A program made the translations under genes and the position numbers. Under the pieces are notes generated by a model. The model searched no databases. It saw nothing but the letters and a program-made list of their open reading frames with translations, and was not told where the DNA came from. From Spongiibacter taiwanensis (GTDB lineage Bacteria > Pseudomonadota > Gammaproteobacteria > Pseudomonadales > Spongiibacteraceae), in NCBI RefSeq assembly GCF_023702635.1, contig NZ_CP098455.1, positions 3,038,001 through 3,102,000 on the forward strand: 64,000 bases of DNA, read 5' to 3'. The stretch's first letter is position 1. Each line of letters starts with the position of its first letter. Of this stretch, positions 36,447-45,312 are shown in pieces.

Positions 36447-38060
36447 TTATCGGAAATTTTTAACTGCTGTGAGTGCGGCGTTACGTCCCGGCATACCGCA
36501 GATCCCGGCGCTGGGGTGGGTGCCCGAGCCGCTCAGGAAGAGCCCCTTCACAGGGGTCTTGTAGCCGCCCAGTCCATAGGCCGGACGGCCGGGACCAAAA
36601 CGGGTGACATAGGGGTCAACGTGGTAGACGCTGCCATCAATAGCGTGGAAGCGCTTTTCAATATCCGGCGGCGCCAGCGGGCGACGGGCGATCTCCAGCT
36701 CTTCAATACCCTCGTAATACTTGTTGGAATCGGCCACTACCATATTGGTGATCTGCTCCCGGGCCTTTTCCCAGCCGATGCGGGGGTTGAAGGGCACCAG
36801 GCCGGACCAGAACCAGTAGGTGTCGTGACCCTCGGGGGCCATCTTGGGATCAAAGGCGGTGGTGACCTGGCCGAGACCGGCGATGATTTCCGGAATTTCG
36901 CCGCGCACACAGTCCTGATAGGCCTGAATACCCTGCTTGTAGGTGGCCCACTGCAGGGTCGGCAGGCGCAGGTCGGCATCCCAGCCCCGCTTTTTGCGCC
37001 ACTCGGAGTGACGGCGCGGCTCGATGCGGCCCTTCAGGGCGATGTTCAATTTGTAGTCGGCAATACCCCGATTGCTGGTGGGGATGTGCTTGGCTTTGTT
37101 GGCCATCGGCGCGTCCAGCGTGCCTTCGGGTAGCAGATGGTTGAGCACCATTTTCGGGCTGAAGCCGGTGACCACGCCGTGCTTGGCGAAAATTTCCTCA
37201 CCACCGATCAGACGCACTCCGGCGGCGCGGCCGTCCTTAACGATAATCTGCTCAACTTTGGCGCTGGTGCGCACGCTGCCGCCGGCATCTTCCAGGCAGC
37301 GGATCAAGGCCTTGGGAAAGGCGCCGGTGCCACCCTCAAACATGGTGATGCCGGTGCTCTGCAGGGCCGACAGATAAATCATGCAGAACGCGCTCAGGTC
37401 TGAGCGAAACTCCATGAACGGCAGCCCGGTAAGCAGGCAGGCCCGGACAATGTCGGACTCAAACATCTCTTCCAGCACTTCCGCGTGACCCTTGGTCATC
37501 AGGCGAACGATGGCGGGAATATGCCGGGCGTGGCGGATGGCGCCGCCCATGGTGCGCAGCACCGCCGAGGGAGCCGGGCGGTAGCAGTTGGTGTTCATCA
37601 GCGGCAAGCCAATGCGCATGGCCCGGTCGATGGTGTTGGACAGGTCCAGCCAGGCCTGGGCGTCTTTCTTGGAGAAGTATTTAATCTCTTCTGCGGTTTG
37701 CAGAGGGTTGTTCCACATGCCGATGGACTCGTCACCCTCGGAATTGAGCTGGACGTGGCAGGGGTCGATGCGGCGCTGGCGCAGCCCGTATTTGGTCTCC
37801 AGCTCCAGCTCCTTGGCAATCGGTGACAGACGGAACAGAGAGGCGTGGATGGAGGCTTCATTGATCATATGGTCCGGGGCTTCCGGCGCCATAGGATTGG
37901 TGGCGGTCATGCCGCCGGCGGTTTCGTGGGCCTCAACCACCAGGGTTTTCAGGCCCGCCCGGGCCAGGTAGCAGGCGGCTACCAGGCCGTTGTGGCCGGC
38001 GCCAGCGACAATCACATCAATATCTTTCATCGCCGGAGAGGCTGTTTGATCGGCTTGCAT
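36447..38060 (-). CDS. Phytoene desaturase-like FAD oxidoreductase
   Basis: A 537-residue flavoprotein resembling CrtI/retinol saturase/PYROXD2 proteins. VIVAGAGHNGLVAACYLARAG is at about residues 17-37, followed by VVEAHETAGGMTAT. The C-terminal FAD signature is GLFLSGSGTHPSAGICGMPG. It is longer than the other two flavoproteins, close to the CrtI norm. GAGG precedes ATG 38060. A promoter region with direct GTTATAG repeats and operator copy H lies upstream, shared with the first TonB receptor gene. Confidence 0.88.
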   Translation of the reverse strand: MQADQTASPAMKDIDVIVAGAGHNGLVAACYLARAGLKTLVVEAHETAGGMTATNPMAPEAPDHMINEASIHASLFRLSPIAKELELETKYGLRQRRIDPCHVQLNSEGDESIGMWNNPLQTAEEIKYFSKKDAQAWLDLSNTIDRAMRIGLPLMNTNCYRPAPSAVLRTMGGAIRHARHIPAIVRLMTKGHAEVLEEMFESDIVRACLLTGLPFMEFRSDLSAFCMIYLSALQSTGITMFEGGTGAFPKALIRCLEDAGGSVRTSAKVEQIIVKDGRAAGVRLIGGEEIFAKHGVVTGFSPKMVLNHLLPEGTLDAPMANKAKHIPTSNRGIADYKLNIALKGRIEPRRHSEWRKKRGWDADLRLPTLQWATYKQGIQAYQDCVRGEIPEIIAGLGQVTTAFDPKMAPEGHDTYWFWSGLVPFNPRIGWEKAREQITNMVVADSNKYYEGIEELEIARRPLAPPDIEKRFHAIDGSVYHVDPYVTRFGPGRPAYGLGGYKTPVKGLFLSGSGTHPSAGICGMPGRNAALTAVKNFR

Positions 38061-38115
38061 TGCGTGTCCTCGTGGAGCTACCCCAATGGCTTTTTGCGCT
38101 ATTTGGCCTGTCGTT

Positions 38116-38136
38116 CCCGCCCGGGGCGAGGGCGGG
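38116..38136. repeat. 7-bp-arm GC hairpin upstream of the desaturase-like gene
   Basis: CCCGCCC (38116-38122) and GGGCGGG (38130-38136) are separated by 7 nt. In the minus-strand gene it would fall in the leader or promoter, 56 nt before the start. No T-run follows. Confidence 0.35.
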
Positions 38137-38142
38137 ATCGCT

Positions 38143-38170
38143 GTTATAGGTTATATAGCGTTCGTTATAG
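38143..38170 (-). promoter_or_regulatory. AT-rich promoter-like element with direct repeats
   Basis: GTTATAG occurs at 38143-38149 and again at 38164-38170, exactly 21 bp (two helical turns) apart, with TTATATAG between. On the minus strand these read CTATAAC and CTATATAA, resembling -10 elements. They sit 83-110 nt upstream of the desaturase-like gene in otherwise GC-rich DNA. Confidence 0.4.
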
Positions 38171-38264
38171 TGGCGAAAGTGTAGCTAGCATGCCGCGCCA
38201 AAGTCAATGGCGGGTCTCCTCATTTTCGCGAGAGTTATGGTGCGCTAAGGGGTGGCGGGAAAAA

Positions 38265-38280
38265 TCGTCGGAACCGACGA
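38265..38280. promoter_or_regulatory. Operator-like palindrome, copy H
   Basis: TCGTCGGAACCGACGA, perfect with seven-base arms around AA. It lies in the 355-nt divergent gap, 135 nt upstream of the TonB receptor ATG at 38416 and 204 nt upstream of the flavoprotein start at 38060. The rest of the gap holds the two elements above and no gene. Confidence 0.72.
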
Positions 38281-38415
38281 GCAGCCAAATTCATCCGTCG
38301 ACAAGAATGGGTAACTTCTAAAAAAAGCGTTTGTCCTGCCCGGTATGGCTGTGATGGTTTTCGGGATGGAGGGCTGCTACCCAATATAATAAGTCAGTCT
38401 AGGAGCCTTTGCGGA

Positions 38416-40734
38416 ATGCCCAATCTCAACAAAATCTACCTCTGCCTAGTTGTTAGCAGTGTGCCAATGGCCGGTGTTGCCCAGCAACCGGATGAGGGTG
38501 AGCGCCGGGCCAACCGGATGCTTGAAGAGGTGGTGGTGACGGCCCAGAAACGGGAGGAAAAGGCCCAAGAAGTGCCCATCGCGATTCAGGCCTTCAGTGC
38601 TGAAAAGCTGGATGCGGTGGGCATTGAAAGCGCTCAGCAGCTGGAAAAGATCACGCCGGGACTGACTATTACGAATGCTGCCGGCTTCAATATCGCTTAC
38701 TTGCGCGGTGTGGGTACCGATGCCTTCCTGCCCGGTGCTGACCCCAGTGTTCCGTTTTATCTGGATGGTGTTGCCATGCTGGCGGCCCAGGGGACGACAG
38801 ATACCCTGGGTCGAGTAGAGCGGGTGGAGGTGCTGAAGGGACCCCAAGGTACTCTGTTTGGCCGCAACGCTACCGGCGGCGCCATTAATATCGTCACCCC
38901 TGAGCCCAATCAGGAATTCTTGGTCGATGTGAAGCTGGAGAAAGCGGATTACGGCGAGAAGAACGCCCAAGTCTATTTTAACGTTCCGCTGGGCGAGACC
39001 TTTGCGGCCACCCTGAGCTACTTTGATACCCGCCGCGACAACTACTACAGCAATGACGCCGGCCCGGTGATTGATGTGTATTCCAGGGGCGGACGGGCCA
39101 AGCTGCGCTGGGACATCAGCGATACCCTGACGCTGACCCTGGCGGGCTCGAAACAGGAGGGCGCCAACAACGGCGGCCTGTCCTTTGAAAATACCCGGGT
39201 GTCGCCGGCCTTTTCGGCGGTGTTGCCCCAGGACCCCAAGGCAGACCGCAAGGTGAGCCTGGACTCCATGGCAGGTTCCGAGTTTGAAAGCGAACTTTAC
39301 TCGGCTACTCTGAATTGGGTCACCGGTCTGGCCGACTTGAAACTGATTCTGTCCGACCAGACGGTGGCAGCACCCTTTGTGCGTGCCGACTTTGATAAGA
39401 GCGCCCTTCCCATCGTCAATATTGAGTCGATTGTGCAAGAGTCCCTGCAGGAAACCGCCGAGCTGCAAATCTTATCCAACGCCGAGTCCCCTTTTGCCGA
39501 GCACATGGAGTGGGTTGCCGGGCTTTACTACATTGAATCCTCGGGTGGTTTTGATCCCATTGCCTTCGACGTCTTGCCGGGTGCCTTCACGACCCTGCCG
39601 ATTCCGCTGGGTGCCGAACTCGGCGGCCTGCTCGATACGATCACTAACCTGGTGGGTGTTCAGGACCTGTCAGACGGTGCCCGGGTATTGGCTTACGGCG
39701 TGCTGGCCAGCGAGGCCTATTCGGCCTACGCCCAGGCGACCTATTTCGTCTCGCCGGAAGTTGATCTGACCGTCGGGCTGCGCTATCAGGAAGAGACCCG
39801 TAATCTGGAAAATGCCAAGGCAGAAGTACAGGGCGAGAATGGCAATAATATCCTCATCCGAGAGGACAATCCGCCAGAGCTTGAAGCCGAACAGTTATCG
39901 CCGAAAGTTGCTTTGCAATGGCGCCCCGGAGGTGGTGACAACCAGATTTACGCGTCCTGGGCCCGAGCCTTTAAAAGTCCGACATACAACACGGTTAATC
40001 TGTTAGATGCGCCGGAAAAGGTCGACGAGGAGCAAGTGGATTCCTACGAGCTGGGCTTTAAAAGTCAGTGGTTTAACGGCGGGCTTACTCTCAACGGTGC
40101 CATCTTTCTGATTGAGCAGGAAAATTTGCTAACCGGCTTTGTGGCACTGGCCTCCGGTGGCGTGGTGAACTACGACAACGCCGGCAACTCGGAAATTCGC
40201 GGGGCTGAATTCGATTTTACCTGGGCACCGATGCCGGATTGGAACCCAGGGCTGGTGTTATTTGGTGGTGCTACCTATCTCGATTCCGAGTACACCGAAT
40301 ACAAAGAGGGTCGTGGCTATGATGAGGATACCGGCCTGGCCTTTGGTAACGGGGGTACCTTCCCACTGCCGGCACGGGACTTCAGCGGCAACAAGATTGT
40401 TCGCACGCCAGATCTCACCTATACCTTTGGCTTTAACCAGAACATTTACATTGGCGGCGGCTCCGCAATCGAAGTGGGCGCCGACATTTATTACAACGAC
40501 GGCTTTTTCTTTCTGCCGCAGAATTCGGATCTTTACGCACGTGAGTCCTACAGCTTGGTCAATGCTCGGGTGAGCTACTTCTATGAGCCATGGCGGCTGC
40601 AGTTGACCTTGTTTGGCGAGAACGTGGCGGATGAAACTTACAATGAGGTGGTGTTTGTTGACGACTTTGGTCGTAACCAGGTACTCAACTCGCCGGCGAT
40701 TTATGGTGCTCGGGTTAAGTGGAGCTTTGAGTAA
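38416..40734 (+). CDS. TonB-dependent outer-membrane receptor
   Basis: A 772-residue receptor for energy-dependent uptake. The signal peptide probably ends at AGVA (residue 22), followed by a TonB-box-like EEVVVTAQKREE. The plug domain includes LKGPQGTLFGRNATGGAINI, and the barrel ends in VKWSFE, near the usual terminal aromatic. Members of this type carry siderophores, vitamins or, in degraders, hydrophobic compounds. It is highly similar to the partial receptor at 61950 in the N-terminal region. A second receptor and an AveC-like gene follow. Confidence 0.93.
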   Translation: MPNLNKIYLCLVVSSVPMAGVAQQPDEGERRANRMLEEVVVTAQKREEKAQEVPIAIQAFSAEKLDAVGIESAQQLEKITPGLTITNAAGFNIAYLRGVGTDAFLPGADPSVPFYLDGVAMLAAQGTTDTLGRVERVEVLKGPQGTLFGRNATGGAINIVTPEPNQEFLVDVKLEKADYGEKNAQVYFNVPLGETFAATLSYFDTRRDNYYSNDAGPVIDVYSRGGRAKLRWDISDTLTLTLAGSKQEGANNGGLSFENTRVSPAFSAVLPQDPKADRKVSLDSMAGSEFESELYSATLNWVTGLADLKLILSDQTVAAPFVRADFDKSALPIVNIESIVQESLQETAELQILSNAESPFAEHMEWVAGLYYIESSGGFDPIAFDVLPGAFTTLPIPLGAELGGLLDTITNLVGVQDLSDGARVLAYGVLASEAYSAYAQATYFVSPEVDLTVGLRYQEETRNLENAKAEVQGENGNNILIREDNPPELEAEQLSPKVALQWRPGGGDNQIYASWARAFKSPTYNTVNLLDAPEKVDEEQVDSYELGFKSQWFNGGLTLNGAIFLIEQENLLTGFVALASGGVVNYDNAGNSEIRGAEFDFTWAPMPDWNPGLVLFGGATYLDSEYTEYKEGRGYDEDTGLAFGNGGTFPLPARDFSGNKIVRTPDLTYTFGFNQNIYIGGGSAIEVGADIYYNDGFFFLPQNSDLYARESYSLVNARVSYFYEPWRLQLTLFGENVADETYNEVVFVDDFGRNQVLNSPAIYGARVKWSFE

Positions 40735-40865
40735 AGCAGGTGAAAGGGAGCATCTTCAGCCATGTGGCGGAGTCAGTCTCCCCAGATAGCCAGCTCCTGA
40801 CCCTGAGTTTTATTTGGACAGCAAGATAAAAAATACGCACGTACGATGTTTTTGGGGTGAAAATT

Positions 40866-43277
40866 ATGAAACGCGAAGTAACAGTAGCGGTGCTTCTTTC
40901 GGCTATCTCGGCGGGATGGTCTGCCGCTGTATTGGCGCAAGCTGAAAAGGCTGTGCCGCTGAATTCGGCCAATCAAAGCGGCAGCGCAGCGCCGAAGAAA
41001 AATCGTCTTTTGGAAGAGGTCGTAGTGACGGCTCAAAAGCGCGAGGAGCGCTTACAAGATGTGCCAATCGCTATTCAGGCCTTTAGCCGGGAAAAAATGG
41101 AAGCACTGGGTATTCAGACGGTACAGGACATTCAGCTTGCCACTCCAGGATTCACGGTGACCAATGCAGCTGGCTTTAATATCACCTTCCTGCGTGGCGT
41201 TGGATCCGATGCCTTTTTGCCTGGGGTCGATTCCAGCGTGCCATTCTACCTTGATAGTGTGCCTCTGCTAGCGGGCCAGGGTACTTCAGATGCACTTGGC
41301 CGTGTGGAGCGAGTTGAGGTTCTAAAGGGGCCCCAGGGAACGCTGTTTGGCCGTAATGCCACCGGGGGGGCAATCAGTATTGTTACGCCAGATCCAGACC
41401 AAGAGTTTTATGGTGACCTAAAGCTTGAAGGTGGAAACCACGATATGTACGGCGGTACGGGCTTTATCAATGTACCGATAACAGACGGCATCGCCTTCAA
41501 TGCGTCGGCATTTCACAGTCGTCGAGATCAATTCCTAAGTAATAACAGCACCGGTCGTTTGCCGCCCTATCTGGAGTCCAAAGGTCAGCGCATAAAAGTG
41601 CGTTTTGATCTGACTGATACCCTGTTCTTAACGGTACATGCTTCTAAGCAGTTTATAACCAGTAATTGTGCATTGGCGTTCCAAAATCTCAAGCCCGCAG
41701 TCATTATTGGCGGGGATGCGGCGGTCGACAAGGATGAACGATTTGATCGCACGGTGACGCTGGATGGCGATGCCGGGTGCGAGAACGAGAACTATATGTT
41801 TGGCGGTACACTGGAATGGGACGCTGAGTACTTTACCAGCAAATTGATTACCTCGCGCCAGAAGGTAACCGCGCATCGGGTAGATGGACCTTTTGACGGC
41901 ACCGGTGTGGCGATAGCGGATGCCCATGGGGGGCGTCAAGGCGAATTTGGTAGCGACAATTACATTGAGCAGGATACCGCTGAGCTGCAGTTTGTCTCCA
42001 ACGAAAATTCGCCGTATGCACAGTATGTGGATTGGGCTGCTGGTTTTTTCTACCTTAAATCGCTGGGCGGGTTTCGGCCGATTGTTTTTAATGTGGCGCC
42101 GAATATTTTGAACGAACTTTTGCCTTCAATCGGCGGGGCAGTGACCAATCCCCTAAATGAAATATTGGCGACGCTCAATCTGCCACCGATATTGGGTGAA
42201 ACTGGCGTGCAGCTGGCGAACTACGGCTTGATGTATAGCGAATCATTTTCTGTTTACGCGCAGCCGACCTTTCACTTGACCGATACGCTGGATTTGACCA
42301 CTGGTGTTCGTTATCAAAATGAAGTTCGTGAACTAGAAGGCTCTCGCACCAGTTATCTGTTGGACGATGGTACTGAGGTGGAGCTGCCATTACCCCAGGG
42401 CGCTCAGGAGCAGCTCACACCAGAACAAGTGTCACTTCGCTTTGCGCTGCAGTGGCGACCTTTTGATGATGACACCCAGATTTATACCTCTTGGGCGAGG
42501 GGGTGGAAAAACCCGACCTACAATACGGTTAACTTGCTGGGTGATTTGTTTGGAACGATGGTCGCTCTCGAAGCTGAACGGGTTGATACCACCGAACTCG
42601 GTATTAAAACCAAGTTGTTTGATAACGCCTTGTCACTCAATGGTGCGATTTTTTATACCGAACAAAAAGACCCACTGGTCAGTAATGTATCTATTCCCTC
42701 CGGCGGGGTGGCTAACTTTACCAACGCAGGTGGTGCAAGAATCACCGGTGTTGACGGTGATTTTCTCTGGGTGCCATTGCAAGAAAGCAATCCTGGCCTG
42801 GTGGTTACGGGCGCGTTCTCCTATCTTGACGCCTTCTTTACCGATTTTAAGAATGGCCGTGGGTATGACGATGACACCGGCCTTGGGTTTGGTAATGGTG
42901 GCGCCAATCTGCCGCCCCGTGATTTGAGCGGAAATCGTATCCCGCGAGTGCCCAAATTTGAGTACAACCTTGGGGTGAGCCAGCGCATTGATTTCAATAT
43001 TGATCATGCTGTAGAGGTCGGAGCCGATATGTCTTACAGCAGTGGCTTCTTTTTCTTGGCCCAGGAGTCAGAATTGTCTAAACGGGAGGAGCTTTACCTG
43101 GCGAATGCGAGGATGTCTTACTTCTACCAGCCGTGGGATTTCGAGCTGACTGCCTTCGTGAACAATATTGAAGACAAGCTCTACGTCGACAATGCCTTCG
43201 TCACCGATTTTGGTTCCGCAGTCATGGCGAATGACAACGTCCGCTTGTATGGCCTGCGTGCCAAAGTGTCCTTCTAA
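40866..43277 (+). CDS. TonB-dependent outer-membrane receptor
   Basis: An 803-residue receptor. ATG 40866 is preferred to GTG 40857: GGGGTGA is 5 nt before it and it yields a clean signal peptide ending AVLA. The TonB-box-like EEVVVTAQKREE is near residue 50, and LKGPQGTLFGRNATGGAISI is in the plug. It ends RAKVSF with a terminal Phe. It differs from the first receptor mainly in extracellular-loop regions. It follows that receptor by about 130 nt and precedes the AveC-like gene by 44 nt. Confidence 0.93.
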   Translation: MKREVTVAVLLSAISAGWSAAVLAQAEKAVPLNSANQSGSAAPKKNRLLEEVVVTAQKREERLQDVPIAIQAFSREKMEALGIQTVQDIQLATPGFTVTNAAGFNITFLRGVGSDAFLPGVDSSVPFYLDSVPLLAGQGTSDALGRVERVEVLKGPQGTLFGRNATGGAISIVTPDPDQEFYGDLKLEGGNHDMYGGTGFINVPITDGIAFNASAFHSRRDQFLSNNSTGRLPPYLESKGQRIKVRFDLTDTLFLTVHASKQFITSNCALAFQNLKPAVIIGGDAAVDKDERFDRTVTLDGDAGCENENYMFGGTLEWDAEYFTSKLITSRQKVTAHRVDGPFDGTGVAIADAHGGRQGEFGSDNYIEQDTAELQFVSNENSPYAQYVDWAAGFFYLKSLGGFRPIVFNVAPNILNELLPSIGGAVTNPLNEILATLNLPPILGETGVQLANYGLMYSESFSVYAQPTFHLTDTLDLTTGVRYQNEVRELEGSRTSYLLDDGTEVELPLPQGAQEQLTPEQVSLRFALQWRPFDDDTQIYTSWARGWKNPTYNTVNLLGDLFGTMVALEAERVDTTELGIKTKLFDNALSLNGAIFYTEQKDPLVSNVSIPSGGVANFTNAGGARITGVDGDFLWVPLQESNPGLVVTGAFSYLDAFFTDFKNGRGYDDDTGLGFGNGGANLPPRDLSGNRIPRVPKFEYNLGVSQRIDFNIDHAVEVGADMSYSSGFFFLAQESELSKREELYLANARMSYFYQPWDFELTAFVNNIEDKLYVDNAFVTDFGSAVMANDNVRLYGLRAKVSF

Positions 43278-43321
43278 TAAGACCTAAAAGGCCTTTTATC
43301 AAGATCATAGAGGAGAGTAGC

Positions 43322-44287
43322 GTGAAGACTTCCACACCTCACTACAGCGCGCCGGTCGCGGCGTCTTCCCAGGCCGGCGTGGCGCCCATTGTTTGGTGGG
43401 CCGCTGCGGGCGCGATTTGCTTCGCGTTTTCTGCCTATGTATTCGGGCAATGGTTTCTTTCCGACACCGCCTTTGCTGCGGTGCCAATTGGCCCGGAGGA
43501 CGCGATTTCTGATGCCGCTCTTTTGAAAATTCGCGCGGTGGAAGTCGTCAGCACCCTGGTCGCGCTGGCGGCGCTTTACTGGTACTGCCTGCGCCCGGTG
43601 TTGGGCGGTCAGAAGATGACCATGGAGGGCCTGTTATTGTTGGGCGCCCTAGTTAGCTATGTGCTCGATACTAGCATTAACTATTTTGGCTACTACATGG
43701 CTTGGAATAAACACGCGATTAATTTCGGTACCTGGGGCGGTTTCTTTCCCGGACACGTGGGTCCAACAAACTATGCCGAGGCCTGGTTCTGGGGGCCGCC
43801 GATGTATATCTACTTTGGGGTGGCGCTGGCCAGTATTCAGTTGGCGGCAATGGGGGCGATTCGACGCCTGTCGAACTGTGGTTTTCTGATTGCGATGCTG
43901 CTGTCCTTTCCCATCGTATTCTTGTTTGACCTGATTGCCGAATCCATCATCATTCGCCTGGGGGCATACGCCTGGCCAGAGACTGTGGGCGCGTTAACCC
44001 TTTGGAAGGGGGAGATCTATCAGTTTCCCCTCTATGAGTCGTTTCTTGTTGGGGTGTATGCCTGTATGTACAGCGCCCTGATGCACTACCGGGACGCACA
44101 GGGCCTGACCTGGATCGAGCGAGGAGTGGATCGCTTTGCGGGCGGTCTGCAGCTGCCGCTGCGCTTTTTTGCCGCCTGTGGCTTCGCCTTCTTGTGCACG
44201 TTTATCTACTTTTTTGGCTTCAACCTGTTTTCAGCTTTCGCCGATAACACGGTGACAATGCCCTCTTACCTGATGTATGCCGACTAA
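43322..44287 (+). CDS. AveC-like (spirocyclase-family) membrane protein
   Basis: A 321-residue protein with about seven membrane spans after a 25-residue soluble N-terminus. Segments such as NFGTWGGFFPGH and the IAESIIIRLGAYAWPET run resemble the spirocyclase AveC family, whose best-known member acts in avermectin spiroketal formation. GAGGAGAG precedes GTG 43322. It is downstream of two receptor genes and followed by a strong terminator. Two shorter, more distant relatives are at 32423 and 35573. Homologues outside antibiotic clusters are uncharacterised, so the reaction is not claimed. Confidence 0.65.
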   Translation: MKTSTPHYSAPVAASSQAGVAPIVWWAAAGAICFAFSAYVFGQWFLSDTAFAAVPIGPEDAISDAALLKIRAVEVVSTLVALAALYWYCLRPVLGGQKMTMEGLLLLGALVSYVLDTSINYFGYYMAWNKHAINFGTWGGFFPGHVGPTNYAEAWFWGPPMYIYFGVALASIQLAAMGAIRRLSNCGFLIAMLLSFPIVFLFDLIAESIIIRLGAYAWPETVGALTLWKGEIYQFPLYESFLVGVYACMYSALMHYRDAQGLTWIERGVDRFAGGLQLPLRFFAACGFAFLCTFIYFFGFNLFSAFADNTVTMPSYLMYAD

Positions 44288-44310
44288 GTTGGCAATCCTG
44301 TTGCCGGGCC

Positions 44311-44343
44311 AAAAAAAACCGACTTAAGAAGTCGGTTTTTTTA
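44311..44343. terminator. Strong bidirectional intrinsic terminator
   Basis: ACCGACTT (44318-44325) and AAGTCGGT (44329-44336) form a stem with loop AAG, flanked by an A-run and a T-run. It serves both the AveC-like gene (stop 44287) and the convergent gene ending at 44368. Confidence 0.88.
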
Positions 44344-44367
44344 TTTTCAGCATTGGCAGAAAGTTGC

Positions 44368-45051
44368 TTATAAGCCGAGGATTTGCCCCACTTGCGCGTC
44401 AAACAGCAAGGCACCACCGAGTAAACCATCGATCAGCGGGCGGCCGGCATCGCCGAGCGCCAACAGGTCGCCGACCGGAATGGCGTCAACCCCCAGCCCG
44501 AGGATAGGCCCGACCGGCGCTAACAGAATCTCAGTGGGGTTAACGTCACCACCGGAAAAACCGCCGTCAGAAAAGCTCGAAGCAAAGCCACCCGCTGACA
44601 GGTCGGGGAGATCAAACTGCACAAAGGATACTGCCAAATTTGGCACAATGGACACGACGGGATTCAATGCTGCCAGTCCATCTCCCGCGGGTAGCGTGCC
44701 CAACAAAATTTCAATGAAAGGGCCACCCAGGGCGACCAGATCACTGACGGGCAGTGCGTCCAGGCCGGGAATGCCGCTCTCCAGACCGGGGATGCTGCCG
44801 GTAAGGTTGGGTAAGCTGCCGAAGCTGGTGAGCCCTAAACCACCCAGGTCGAGGGCATCCAAGGCCAGTCCATCCAGGGCAAGTGTATCGAGGGGCAGTG
44901 CGCCGAGACTCAGTGCATCAAGGCCAAGAGAAAGCCCGCCAGAGGCGCCGAGCAAGCCATCGAGGCCCGGAATTTGTGCCTCGCTCATTGGGGTGGCGGC
45001 CACGCCAAGCCCGAATGCCAAGGCCATACTACATTTTTTCATTGAGATCAT
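44368..45051 (-). CDS. Secreted Leu/Gly/Asp-rich repeat protein of unknown function
   Basis: A 227-residue protein with an N-terminal signal peptide, probably cleaved after SEA (about residue 25). Residues about 43-72 form tandem pentapeptides of the pattern [DG]-x-L-x-L, for example DALSL, GALPL, DTLAL, DGLAL, DALDL, GGLGL. A longer imperfect repeat follows (LPVSDLVALGG and IPVGDLLALGD). It has a single Cys, in the signal peptide, almost no Lys or Arg after the signal, and is strongly acidic. GGAG lies 6 nt before ATG 45051. Operator copy I is upstream. I recognise no family; a periplasmic or cell-surface lipophilic binder is only a guess. Confidence 0.75.
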   Translation of the reverse strand: MISMKKCSMALAFGLGVAATPMSEAQIPGLDGLLGASGGLSLGLDALSLGALPLDTLALDGLALDALDLGGLGLTSFGSLPNLTGSIPGLESGIPGLDALPVSDLVALGGPFIEILLGTLPAGDGLAALNPVVSIVPNLAVSFVQFDLPDLSAGGFASSFSDGGFSGGDVNPTEILLAPVGPILGLGVDAIPVGDLLALGDAGRPLIDGLLGGALLFDAQVGQILGL

Positions 45052-45160
45052 GGTGCGCTCCGAAATAGCCGGCGTTGCCCGCGTTATGCGGTGCCGTTTG
45101 ATTATTTTTAGATGTGATACTGCCGCTATGGGTTTTCGTTATTCTGTCGTTGAGTGTACG

Positions 45161-45192
45161 CCCCCTCATCGTCGGATTCGACGATGAGGGGG
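45161..45192 (+). terminator. Perfect 14-bp-arm hairpin with T-run, containing operator copy I
   Basis: CCCCCTCATCGTCG (45161-45174) pairs perfectly with CGACGATGAGGGGG (45179-45192) around GATT, and a T6 run begins 3 nt later on the plus strand. Flanking genes are both on the minus strand, so a plus-strand terminator would have no obvious gene. It may be mainly an operator. Confidence 0.5.
45169..45184. promoter_or_regulatory. Operator-like palindrome, copy I
   Basis: TCGTCGGATTCGACGA with perfect arms, 117 nt upstream of the secreted repeat protein start and inside the larger hairpin. Confidence 0.7.
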
Positions 45193-45312
45193 CCATTTTT
45201 TGCTTGCAGGGGTAGAAATGAGACCTGTATCTCTCATTGCTGCGCCACGCTGTAAATTGAGATTCAGCGGGACTGCCGTGGCCATTATTTTCTCTGCTGC
45301 CACTGGTGGGCA

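Noticed and set aside
38446-39468. 340-codon minus-strand frame opposite the first TonB receptor
   Set aside because: Opposite a well-supported receptor gene and no motif or ribosome site.
44480-45187. 235-codon plus-strand frame opposite the secreted repeat protein
   Set aside because: Low-complexity Pro/Ser/Arg translation expected from the antisense of Leu/Gly repeats; the signal peptide and ribosome site support the minus strand.
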